Part shown: piece after piece, positions 1 to 7,156 of the stretch | Layout: each line of letters starts with the position of its first letter | Position numbering within the stretch: the stretch's first letter is position 1 | NCBI GenBank assembly: GCA_937891905.1 | Contig: CALATT010000128.1 | Coordinates: 1-36,086 of the forward strand | Direction: 5' to 3' | From: an uncultured Bacteroidales bacterium | GTDB lineage: Bacteria; Bacteroidota; Bacteroidia; Bacteroidales; Paludibacteraceae | Length of the DNA: 36,086 bases | Translations under genes and position numbers: made by a program | Notes under the pieces: model-generated | What the model was told of the DNA's origin: nothing | Seen by the model: only the letters and a program-made list of their open reading frames with translations | Database searches by the model: none

Positions 1-2597
1 CCCTTTGCGTTAGTAGTATAAGGAGTAGAAGGTACAGAACCAGAGTAGATAGAGGTACAACCTGTAGCGTTTGCTACTATCTCACGGTCACCAAAGAGTT
101 GGCTGATGAGTTTGAGGTATGGTGTCTCACCGCAACCAGAGCAAGCTCCAGAGAACTCAAAGAGAGGAGTAGCGAACTGGCTATTCTTCACATTCGCAGC
201 TATATCCACTTTATCTTGCTTGCTGGTTACTTTCTCTGCACAGTAGTTCCAGTTGTCAGCCTCAGCGAGTTGTGACTCGAGTGATACCATCTGCAATGCT
301 TTACCTTGCTTTGGATTACCTGGACATACATCTACACAGTTGCCACAACCAAGGCAGTCCATCACACCCACTTGGATGCGGAAATGCATACCCTTGAGTG
401 CTGCTGGTGCTTTCATCTCGCGTGTAGCGGCACCGTTAAGTCCCTTCACTTCCTCTTCGTCCATTACGAATGGGCGGATACAAGCGTGAGGACATACATA
501 TGCACACTTATTACACTCAATACAGTTATCAGCAGTCCATACTGGTACGAAAGCAGATACACCGCGCTTCTCGTACTTAGCTGTACCTGCTGGCCATGTA
601 CCATCTTCGATACCTTTGAAAGCGCTTACTGGGAGCAAGTCGCCATCTTGTCCATTGATAGGACGAACCACCTTGGTGATGAACTCTGGTTCATTCTCAG
701 TATTGAGTGTGGAGTCTTCAGTAGTGAGACTTGACCAAGCTGGGTCAATTTCGAGTTTCTGATACTCACCACCGCGGTCCACAGCAGCGTAGTTCTTATT
801 AACGATATCCTCGCCCTTCTTGCCGTAAGATTTCACGATGAAGTGCTTCATCTCCTCTACTGCTTTCTCTACTGGGATAACCTCAGTAATACGGAAGAAT
901 GCAGACTGGAGAATAGTATTGGTACGGTTGCCCAAACCAATCTCTTGTGCAATCTTGGTAGCGTTGATATAATATACATTAATATTATTATCTGCGAAGT
1001 ATTTCTTTATTTTGTTAGGCAAGTTTTTCGCAAGCTCCTCTCCCTCCCAAATTGTATTAAGGAGGAAAGTACCATTCTTCTGCAATCCGCGTGTTACATC
1101 ATACATCTGCAAGTATGCCTGTACATGGCAAGCTACGAAGTTAGGTGTAGTAACGAGGTAGGTAGAATGGATTGGTTCGTCACCGAAACGGAGGTGTGAA
1201 CAAGTGAAACCACCTGACTTCTTAGAGTCGTAGCTGAAGTATGCTTGGCAGTACTTATTGGTGGTGTCACCGATAATTTTTACAGAGTTCTTATTAGCAC
1301 CTACTGTACCATCAGCACCCAATCCGTAGAACTTAGCTTGGAAGAGTGAAGCGTCACCCATTGCTATCTCTTCGCCTACAGGGAGTGAAGTGAAGGTGAT
1401 ATCATCGTTGATACCCACGGTGAAGTGGTTCTTAGGTTGTGGCAAAGCAAGGTTCTCAAATACAGCGAGCATTTGTGCTGGAGTGGTATCGTTAGAACCG
1501 AGACCATAGCGGCCACCTACTACGAGGATATCCTTCATACCGAGTTCGTCGAGTGCATCCTTTACATCGAGGTATAATGGTTCGCCATTAGCACCTGGTT
1601 CTTTGGTACGGTCAAGCACGCAGATACGCTTTACAGAAGCAGGAATAGCCTCTTTGAGGTACTTAAGACTGAATGGGCGATAGAGGTGTACATTGATCAT
1701 ACCCACTTTCTTACCCTTCGCCATCTCATAGTCAACTGTCTCGCGGATAGCCTCGCATGCAGAACCCATACAAATGATGATATTCTCTGCATCAGCAGCA
1801 CCATAGTAGTTGAATGGGCGGTACTCGCGACCAGTGATCTTAGAGATCTCCTTCATGTAATCGCTTACGATATCTGCTACCTCATTGTAATATGGGTTGC
1901 AGCTCTCGCGGTGTGCAAAGAAGACATCTGGGTTCTCAGCCATACCTTTCATAACAGGTTTCATAGGCGTGAGTGCTCTCTCACGGAACTCTTGCAAAGC
2001 TTTGTAGTCCACGAGTGGGCGCAAGTCCTCCATATCGATTGCTTCTACTTTCTGATACTCGTGAGAAGTACGGAAGCCATCGAAGAAGTTGAGGAAAGGT
2101 ACGCGGCTCTTGATGGTAGCCAAGTGTGCTACACCTGAAAGGTCCATCACTTCTTGTACCGACGCCTCAGCCAACATTGCAAATCCTGTTTGACGGCATG
2201 CCATCACATCTTGGTGGTCACCGAAGATACAAAGCACATGGCTTGCGAGCGTACGCGCAGAAACATGGAATACAGATGGGATTAACTCACCTGCAATCTT
2301 GTACATGTTAGGAATCATGAGCAATAATCCCTGTGAAGCGGTAAAGGTGGTGGTGAGTGCACCAGCGTTGAGTGCTCCGTGTACAGCACCCGCTGCACCC
2401 GCCTCAGACTGCATTTCTTGTACTAATACCGTTTCTCCAAATAAGTTCTTACGCCCTGCAGCAGCCCATTCGTCCACATTCTCTGCCATAGGAGAAGAGG
2501 GCGTGATAGGATAGATAGCAGCCACTTCGGTAAACATGTATGCTACATGTGCCGCAGCAGCATTACCATCACAAGTGATAAACTTTTTTTCTTTCAT
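1..2597 (-). CDS. nifJ: pyruvate:ferredoxin (flavodoxin) oxidoreductase, 3' end cut by window
   Basis: This is a homodimeric-type PFOR. It oxidatively decarboxylates pyruvate to acetyl-CoA and CO2, reducing ferredoxin, in the cytoplasm of anaerobes. The frame opens at an ATG (MKEKKFITCDGNAAAAHVAY) and stays open for 865 codons to the window edge; the family is about 1,170-1,200 residues, so roughly the last quarter is missing. The N-terminal pyruvate/TPP domain shows YPITPSSPMAE and EMQSEAGAAGAVHGA. Two 4Fe-4S motifs follow (CIECNKCAYVCPHAC and CLGCGNCVDVCPGNP). The C-terminal TPP-binding domain begins with CSGCGETPY and ATGCTSIYSGS. The gene lies 45 nt behind a co-directional ATPase gene. 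I found no good TAnnTTTG promoter in the gap, so transcription may start inside the ATPase gene or further upstream. The ferredoxin encoded at 4029-4193 is a plausible electron acceptor. Identification is very secure. Confidence 0.98.
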   Translation of the reverse strand, partial: MKEKKFITCDGNAAAAHVAYMFTEVAAIYPITPSSPMAENVDEWAAAGRKNLFGETVLVQEMQSEAGAAGAVHGALNAGALTTTFTASQGLLLMIPNMYKIAGELIPSVFHVSARTLASHVLCIFGDHQDVMACRQTGFAMLAEASVQEVMDLSGVAHLATIKSRVPFLNFFDGFRTSHEYQKVEAIDMEDLRPLVDYKALQEFRERALTPMKPVMKGMAENPDVFFAHRESCNPYYNEVADIVSDYMKEISKITGREYRPFNYYGAADAENIIICMGSACEAIRETVDYEMAKGKKVGMINVHLYRPFSLKYLKEAIPASVKRICVLDRTKEPGANGEPLYLDVKDALDELGMKDILVVGGRYGLGSNDTTPAQMLAVFENLALPQPKNHFTVGINDDITFTSLPVGEEIAMGDASLFQAKFYGLGADGTVGANKNSVKIIGDTTNKYCQAYFSYDSKKSGGFTCSHLRFGDEPIHSTYLVTTPNFVACHVQAYLQMYDVTRGLQKNGTFLLNTIWEGEELAKNLPNKIKKYFADNNINVYYINATKIAQEIGLGNRTNTILQSAFFRITEVIPVEKAVEEMKHFIVKSYGKKGEDIVNKNYAAVDRGGEYQKLEIDPAWSSLTTEDSTLNTENEPEFITKVVRPINGQDGDLLPVSAFKGIEDGTWPAGTAKYEKRGVSAFVPVWTADNCIECNKCAYVCPHACIRPFVMDEEEVKGLNGAATREMKAPAALKGMHFRIQVGVMDCLGCGNCVDVCPGNPKQGKALQMVSLESQLAEADNWNYCAEKVTSKQDKVDIAANVKNSQFATPLFEFSGACSGCGETPYLKLISQLFGDREIVANATGCTSIYSGSVPSTPYTTNAK

Positions 2598-2642
2598 CTT
2601 TTTTGTAAATTAAAATTGTACTTATGTTAGTATTGTAATAAA

Positions 2643-3878
2643 TCAATATAAGAATCCTAATAGCCAAAGTGGAATCATATTTCCCCTACCCGTTTCAAGT
2701 GTACCAATGGCTGTAGGACGAATAGTATCGCGTTGTGGTGTAGTTTCACGCACATCAAAATAGTACTTACCATCTACAATAAACATCGCACTACGCTCGG
2801 TAGCATTGAGTTTATGCGAACCATGCACACATGCATAGAAGCATGTTTCATACAACTCTTGCTTGGTCAACTCACGCGTAGCCAGCATTTGTGCCAAGTT
2901 CGTATTTTGCATGAAGACCTTGGATGGCTTCATTGGGAAATTCTTATTCTCAAGGTATAGCAAGTTGATGAGTCGTGAGTCCTTGAGGTACTTAATATAG
3001 TTCATCGTGGTAGCACGACTGAGTTTAATTTCCTCCGCAATGCTACTCACATTGAGTGCGCATGGCGCTTCGCGCATCATGATATACAATAATTTGCGCA
3101 ACTTATTCAAGCATGCTACATCAATCTGCTTTATCATGAGCACATCTACTTCCAATTGCGTATTCATTGTCTTGAGCAACTCTACCTCAAAACTCTTACT
3201 CTCCAAATAGCTGGGGTAATAACCATGGTGTAAATAAGCCTCAAAGAAATCAAGCGGCTTCACTTGCTCGCATATCTCGCGCGAGATGGAAGCGTGGTGC
3301 TGTATTATTTCCTCCAGGGTATATGACCTAAAATGGCGCTTGGTTTGAATACACAAATACTCTCTGAATGAAAAACCACGCAGATTGTATGTTTTGATAA
3401 TCTCTCCTATATCGTGGTTATCATCCTCTAGCGGCATCACAGGCGTGGCGCAGAAGACGATATGCAACTTCTTATATTTGGTATAGCACCGTCTCAGTTC
3501 CTTCGACCAATTTGGATATTTAAACAATTGGTCTAAGAATAGATACTCTCCTCCGGCCTTCACAAACTGCCCAGCCAATTCCACTAAGGTATGCTCTGCA
3601 AAGTAAAAATCATTCATACTTACATACAAGCATGGGCGTATTGGCTTGGATGGCTTTCTCTTGCGCTTAGCATCGATATCCGCCACTAAGCTTCTTTCCC
3701 ACTCTTGCTCTATCTCCTTCGCACAAGTAAGCAGGAAGTCTGTCTTCCCAACCCCTCGTCCTCCTTTGATAGCGATAAGGCGATCATTCCAATCCACCTC
3801 GTCCATCAACTGCCTACGAATAGGCATAAAAGAGTGCTCTACCAAGAAATCATGAATCTTAAAAAATGCGTCCAACAT
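2643..3878 (-). CDS. AAA-family ATPase (AAA_14/DUF4143-like) with Gln in the Walker B motif
   Basis: This 411-residue protein belongs to the widespread prokaryotic AAA_14 plus DUF4143 family, whose cellular role is unclear. The P-loop GGRGVGKTD is at about residues 39-47. The Walker B region reads YLFLDQLFKYPNW (about 112-124). Family members usually have D-E at this point; here it is D116-Q117, with the Gln codon CAA at 3530-3528. The middle carries a winged-helix-like segment (SSIAEEIKLSRATTMNYIKY), and the C-terminal part resembles DUF4143 (IVDGKYYFDVRE). No signal peptide or membrane segment is visible. It has its own promoter (3920-3951), sits between the ferredoxin gene and nifJ, and runs toward nifJ. 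A link to PFOR is only positional. The family call is fairly secure; substrate and function are unknown. Confidence 0.85.
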   Translation of the reverse strand: MLDAFFKIHDFLVEHSFMPIRRQLMDEVDWNDRLIAIKGGRGVGKTDFLLTCAKEIEQEWERSLVADIDAKRKRKPSKPIRPCLYVSMNDFYFAEHTLVELAGQFVKAGGEYLFLDQLFKYPNWSKELRRCYTKYKKLHIVFCATPVMPLEDDNHDIGEIIKTYNLRGFSFREYLCIQTKRHFRSYTLEEIIQHHASISREICEQVKPLDFFEAYLHHGYYPSYLESKSFEVELLKTMNTQLEVDVLMIKQIDVACLNKLRKLLYIMMREAPCALNVSSIAEEIKLSRATTMNYIKYLKDSRLINLLYLENKNFPMKPSKVFMQNTNLAQMLATRELTKQELYETCFYACVHGSHKLNATERSAMFIVDGKYYFDVRETTPQRDTIRPTAIGTLETGRGNMIPLWLLGFLY

Positions 3879-3919
3879 GGTTTTATATGTATTTTTAAGT
3901 ATTTTTTCTATTCAGCGTG

Positions 3920-3951
3920 CAAAGGTACAACTTTTTTTTGGATTTTGCAAT
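3920..3951 (-). promoter_or_regulatory. Bacteroidetes-type promoter of the ATPase gene
   Basis: On the minus strand this reads ATTG-N20-TACCTTTG. The spacer is C, 7 nt, an A8 tract, then GTTG. The -7 element matches TAnnTTTG exactly and the -33 element matches TTG. It lies about 40 nt upstream of the ATPase start codon. Confidence 0.75.
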
Positions 3952-3972
3952 ATTTACTTTACATTTTTTTAC

Positions 3973-4004
3973 AAAAAAATGAGGGACTACGCAAATAGTC
4001 CCTC
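3973..4004 (-). terminator. intrinsic terminator behind the ferredoxin gene
   Basis: There is a 9-bp perfect stem, GAGGGACTA (3981-3989) pairing with TAGTCCCTC (3996-4004), with a 6-nt loop. On the minus strand it is followed by a run of seven T, so it ends transcription of the ferredoxin gene 25 nt after its stop codon. In the plus direction it has no T run. Confidence 0.85.
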
Positions 4005-4028
4005 AAAAATTAGCATTTTCGTGCTTTA

Positions 4029-4193
4029 TTAGAGGCTGATAGCGCCGCTTGGGCATACATCAGCGCATGTTCCACACTCGGTGCATACATCTGGATCAAT
4101 AGAATAGATTTCACCTTCTGAAATTGCGCCCATTGGGCATTCATCGATACAGGTACCGCATGCGATACAATCTGTTGAAATTTTGTAAGCCAT
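4029..4193 (-). CDS. 2[4Fe-4S] ferredoxin, 54 aa
   Basis: This is a small soluble bacterial ferredoxin that carries low-potential electrons in the cytoplasm. The protein starts MAYKISTDCIACGTC and has the two classic cluster motifs CIACGTCIDECP and CTECGTCADVCP, that is CxxCxxCxxxCP twice. Its length is typical of clostridial-type ferredoxins. It has its own promoter (4277-4308) and terminator (3973-4004), so it appears to be a single-gene transcript. PFOR, two genes downstream on the same strand, is its obvious possible partner; that pairing is inferred from neighbourhood and general knowledge of anaerobic pyruvate metabolism. Confidence 0.97.
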   Translation of the reverse strand: MAYKISTDCIACGTCIDECPMGAISEGEIYSIDPDVCTECGTCADVCPSGAISL

Positions 4194-4276
4194 GATTGTA
4201 ATTATTTTAAGTTTTACATTTAGATTTCTCGAATTTTAGTTTCCTAACGCTTGCTTCACAGGAGTGAATGCGACCG

Positions 4277-4308
4277 CAAAATTACTGCTTTTTTTTCGTA
4301 TATGCAAG
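4277..4308 (-). promoter_or_regulatory. promoter of the ferredoxin gene
   Basis: The minus strand reads CTTG-N20-TAATTTTG. The spacer is C, 7 nt, A8, then GCAG. It predicts a leader of roughly 75-80 nt before the ferredoxin ATG. The -33 element lies just 19 nt beyond the ruvC stop codon. Confidence 0.75.
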
Positions 4309-4326
4309 AAAGAAATGTATTTTTTA

Positions 4327-4959
4327 TCATTTTTTCTTTTTTACAGAGGCCAAAGCCGCCATTAGCTTGGCATTTGGACTGGTAGCACCCGTACCTGTCA
4401 ATCCTTTTCGCTTGGCATATGTAGTCCAATCTTTCGCTCCACCTGCTGGCGAGAAAGGAAGCCCTAACTGCAAGAAATGACAGTATGCAATCGCCAAGGC
4501 ATCCGTCGCATCTAATTTCTTGGGCATCTGCTCATCTGGTATATGCAAGAATCGTTGTAACATATCCGCCACTTGCTCTTTGGTACTATGCCCATTGCCC
4601 GTGATAGCCATTTTGATTTTCATAGGCGAATACTCATATATTGGCACATCTTTGCTCAGCGCAGCTGCTATTGCCACTCCCTGCGCATGAACAATTTTAA
4701 TCATCGTTTGGGGATTTTTATCTACGAATTGTGTCTCTATACTCAAGCATGAAGGATGGTATGTATCAATAAGTTCTTGCAAGAAAAAAAACTCCTTTTG
4801 CAAGCGAGGGTATTGCCCTTCCATTTTATGCACATCAAGCACACCAAAGTCCAGTATATCAACCTGTTGACCTACAGTATGAAGCACAGCATACCCCATA
4901 AAAAGTGTACCTGGATCAACTCCCAAAATAATATGTTCATTGCGCACTTTGTCCTGCAT
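4327..4959 (-). CDS. ruvC: Holliday junction endodeoxyribonuclease RuvC
   Basis: RuvC resolves Holliday junctions by paired nicking, working with RuvAB in recombinational repair. From the ATG at 4959 the protein has 210 residues; a GTG six bases upstream would add two. The four acidic catalytic residues are visible: D15 in GVDPG, E75 in LSIETQF, and D150 and D153 in KLDATDALAIAYCH. The basic ITGNGHSTKEQV segment is also typical. Compared with E. coli RuvC (173 residues) there is a C-terminal extension of about 35 residues ending in a lysine run (VKKKK). It is the last gene of a tight three-gene operon with ftsB/divIC and a small membrane protein, 14 nt after the latter. I see no clear terminator directly after its stop. 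Confidence 0.96.
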   Translation of the reverse strand: MQDKVRNEHIILGVDPGTLFMGYAVLHTVGQQVDILDFGVLDVHKMEGQYPRLQKEFFFLQELIDTYHPSCLSIETQFVDKNPQTMIKIVHAQGVAIAAALSKDVPIYEYSPMKIKMAITGNGHSTKEQVADMLQRFLHIPDEQMPKKLDATDALAIAYCHFLQLGLPFSPAGGAKDWTTYAKRKGLTGTGATSPNAKLMAALASVKKKK

Positions 4960-4973
4960 ACACACGGCTGTTC

Positions 4974-5150
4974 TTATTCTTCATTTTGATTATCCTTCTC
5001 ATGTGTTCGCACAAATCCACGAGCGATAATCACAATAGCCCCCGCTATTAACACATAATCTCCGTATGGCTCTACTTTACATAGATTCATAATAGCCCCC
5101 GCTATTAAAATAGCCATACCTATTATTAATACATAATGTGATTTTCTCAT
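4974..5150 (-). CDS. small two-helix membrane protein, unknown function
   Basis: The ATG start at 5150 gives 58 residues (MRKSHYVLIIGMAILIAGAI at the N-terminus). A TTG four codons upstream is possible but less likely, because it would abut the ftsB stop. There are two hydrophobic helices (about residues 6-24 and 35-49) joined by a short polar turn (CKVEPYGD), then a charged tail (RTHEKDNQNEE). The same hexapeptide LIAGAI occurs in both helices and is encoded by an identical 18-bp DNA segment. It lies between the ftsB/divIC-like gene (12-nt gap) and ruvC (14-nt gap), so it is co-transcribed. I do not recognise a family. A role at the septum or membrane is only suggested by the neighbour. Confidence 0.75.
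   Translation of the reverse strand: MRKSHYVLIIGMAILIAGAIMNLCKVEPYGDYVLIAGAIVIIARGFVRTHEKDNQNEE
5034..5108. repeat. two identical 18-bp repeats inside the small membrane gene
   Basis: AATAGCCCCCGCTATTAA occurs at 5034-5051 and again at 5091-5108, exactly 57 bp (19 codons) apart and in frame. Each copy is also a small inverted repeat (AATAGC, 4 nt, GCTATT). Both copies encode LIAGAI on the minus strand, once per transmembrane helix. Confidence 0.9.
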
Positions 5151-5162
5151 ATTAAATAACAA

Positions 5163-5465
5163 TTAGTCTTCATCCACTAAATAAATATCTTCGTTCGCGT
5201 TATGCATATAATACTGCTCGCGCGCGAAACGCTCCAAACTATCGGGGTGACTGAGCGATTGAATCTCTCTTCGCACTTTCTCCGTTTCCTCAAGATACGC
5301 ATCACGCTGTTCTTCTAAATGGCGGATTTCTTTGCCTCGTTGCACAAAACGCACCATGCTTTGATCACCAACGAAGATATAGATAACACCAAAAACAAGT
5401 AGTGTGATAATATATTTACCCCATTTCTTTAACTGTATGTACTCCCAAATTTTAGAAAAACTCAT
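5163..5465 (-). CDS. FtsB/DivIC-like septum formation initiator protein
   Basis: This 100-residue bitopic membrane protein has the layout of FtsB/DivIC: a short cytoplasmic N-terminus (MSFSKIWEYIQLKKWGK), one transmembrane helix (about 18-36), then a periplasmic coiled coil (RGKEIRHLEEQRDAYLEETE and onward) and the conserved end HPDSLERFAREQYYMHNANED. In cell division such proteins form a complex with FtsL and FtsQ. The C-terminal part, with PDSLE(R/K)xARE, is the best family marker. It heads the operon with the small membrane protein and ruvC and has a strong promoter at 5497-5528 that overlaps the divergent promoter of the secreted nuclease gene. Whether to call it FtsB or DivIC cannot be settled from sequence alone. 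Confidence 0.9.
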   Translation of the reverse strand: MSFSKIWEYIQLKKWGKYIITLLVFGVIYIFVGDQSMVRFVQRGKEIRHLEEQRDAYLEETEKVRREIQSLSHPDSLERFAREQYYMHNANEDIYLVDED

Positions 5466-5496
5466 TGGTTATGCGCTCATTTTATAAAATCGAGTG

Positions 5497-5528
5497 CAAA
5501 GTTACACTTTTTTTTGGAAGAATGCAAA
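5497..5528 (-). promoter_or_regulatory. promoter of the ftsB/divIC-ruvC operon
   Basis: The minus strand reads TTTG-N20-TAACTTTG, a perfect match to the Bacteroidetes consensus. The spacer has C, 8 nt, an A8 tract and GTG. It lies 32 nt upstream of the ATG and overlaps the -33 element of the divergent promoter. Confidence 0.85.
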
Positions 5529-5544
5529 TTTTTTTGTACTTTTG
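5513..5544 (+). promoter_or_regulatory. promoter of the secreted EEP gene operon
   Basis: TTTG (5513-5516), then 20 nt, then TACTTTTG (5537-5544) gives an exact TTTG-N20-TAnnTTTG match. The expected transcription start is about 18-20 nt before the ATG at 5567, so the leader is very short. This also argues that the true protein start is 5567 and not the longer upstream frame. Confidence 0.85.
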
Positions 5545-5566
5545 TAGCCGATTTTATCATTTAGGT

Positions 5567-7156
5567 ATGAAAGCACGAATTATTCTATACCTTCTTTTTT
5601 TGATTGCACCCTATAGTATCGGGGCTACACGCATTCATATAAGCGACCCAAACACATGGAGCGCACAAGAACTCGCGCCATATATTGGACAAACGATTAT
5701 TTTTGATGTGCCTATTGTGGTATGCTCAAATGCGAATGGCAGTTATACCGTATCTCCGCGCCGTTTTTACACCCCTACAAACCAAGCCTATCCGCGTTCA
5801 TCTGCCTATACATCTATCATGACGCTAAACTCAACTGCTTCCATGCTATTAGAAGGAGTAGATGGTTATCACAGATGTGGCGAGAAGATTTACAACTTGT
5901 GTGTGCGTGTAAACAGCACTTCCAAATTAACATGGGTGAGCGGAGAATGGCGTGGTAATAGCAGAAAAGACTTAGAGCAAGCAAGTGTACGCCAAATGGT
6001 TAATATTGAGGACTGTGAAGATTGTTTATTAGTCTGCACCGCAAACCTAGAGTACTACCTTGCCGCCAATACTGGTTCGGGAAGTATGGGACCAAGCAGT
6101 TATAGCGAGCATCAGATACAACGCACCAAAGTGAACAAAGCACTTAGTTTTATCAACGCCGATGTATATGGTTTGGTAGAGATTGAGAGCGGACAAGTGG
6201 CGCTTGAGGAGATAGCAAAAGACCTAAATGCTAAACTGCCAAAACGCAATTACACATACATCAATGACAATAGCAGTCCTAATGGCACCTACACAAAAGC
6301 AGGTTTCATCTACGATGCTAATATATTAGAGCCTATCGGCAAACTGCAAGAGAACGACACCAAGGTAGAGAATAGAAAGAAGATGATTTGCTTTAGAGAG
6401 AAAGCCACCGGAGAACGCTTTATTCTATCCGTCAACCACTTCAAGGCTAAATCAGGCAACGGCGGTGGTCCCGACTCCAATCAAGGAGACGGACAAGGTT
6501 CGTTTAACGCCACTCGCGTAGAAGAAGCACAATCTGTTGTAGACCAATACAAACGCTACGCATCTGCACTCAAAGAGAAAGATATACTCATCGTAGGTGA
6601 CTTAAATGCTTATGCTAAAGAAGACCCTATCACACGCCTTGCCAGCGCAGGAATGATTGACCTTCATCGCGCATTCCACGCAGATAGCAGTTATAGTTAT
6701 ATGTTCGGAGGATTGGCAGGATACTTAGACCATGCTATCAGTAACAACACCTTATTTCCGCAAGTGACTGGCGCCGCTGGAGTACATATCAACTCAGACG
6801 AGGATGATTATTACACCTATGACAAGTCTGGCGACCGCTCTATGTTTCGCTACTCAGACCATGATCCTGTAGTGATCGGATTGCGGTTAGATAGCACACT
6901 CAGTTATGACCCTACACCAAGCATCAACAGCAACGAAATACTCACAGGAGAGACAAACACACTTACTATATACAACGCGGTACAAGGCGAGAAGAAAGGA
7001 TACTACGCCATCTACAACACTAGCGGATGGCTCATTGAACGCAAAGAGATAATTGATACACAGCAACAAATAGAGACGCCGCTCACACCTGGCATATACA
7101 TCATTCATATCTACTACAACACGCAGATATACACCCGAAAAGTGATTGTACGATAA
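5567..7156 (+). CDS. secreted endonuclease/exonuclease/phosphatase-family protein with T9SS-like C-terminus
   Basis: The start at 5567 gives 529 residues and a clean signal peptide (MKARIILYLLFLIAPYSIGA). The frame is open further upstream, but that stretch would run through the promoter. After an N-terminal region of about 150 residues that may be an OB-like domain, the EEP fold follows with its metal and catalytic motifs: VYGLVEIESG, SVNHFKAKSG, VGDLNAYAKEDP, GYLDHAISN and the final SDHDPVVIGL. This family cleaves phosphodiesters; an extracellular DNase is the most likely role. The last 80 residues resemble a type A T9SS sorting domain, with GYYAIYNTSGWLIERKE, LTPGIYIIHIYY and the end TRKVIVR. 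It begins an operon: its stop codon directly abuts the ligA ATG, followed by the DUF6913-like gene and dapA. Confidence 0.88.
   Translation: MKARIILYLLFLIAPYSIGATRIHISDPNTWSAQELAPYIGQTIIFDVPIVVCSNANGSYTVSPRRFYTPTNQAYPRSSAYTSIMTLNSTASMLLEGVDGYHRCGEKIYNLCVRVNSTSKLTWVSGEWRGNSRKDLEQASVRQMVNIEDCEDCLLVCTANLEYYLAANTGSGSMGPSSYSEHQIQRTKVNKALSFINADVYGLVEIESGQVALEEIAKDLNAKLPKRNYTYINDNSSPNGTYTKAGFIYDANILEPIGKLQENDTKVENRKKMICFREKATGERFILSVNHFKAKSGNGGGPDSNQGDGQGSFNATRVEEAQSVVDQYKRYASALKEKDILIVGDLNAYAKEDPITRLASAGMIDLHRAFHADSSYSYMFGGLAGYLDHAISNNTLFPQVTGAAGVHINSDEDDYYTYDKSGDRSMFRYSDHDPVVIGLRLDSTLSYDPTPSINSNEILTGETNTLTIYNAVQGEKKGYYAIYNTSGWLIERKEIIDTQQQIETPLTPGIYIIHIYYNTQIYTRKVIVR

Noticed and set aside
253..2514. 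Several plus-strand frames of 60-150 codons in the first 2.5 kb
   Set aside because: All are shadows of nifJ on the minus strand, whose motifs are unmistakable.
5465..5566. Upstream extension of the EEP protein by 34 residues
   Set aside because: It would be translated from within both divergent promoters and would place a non-signal sequence before a clean signal peptide at 5567.
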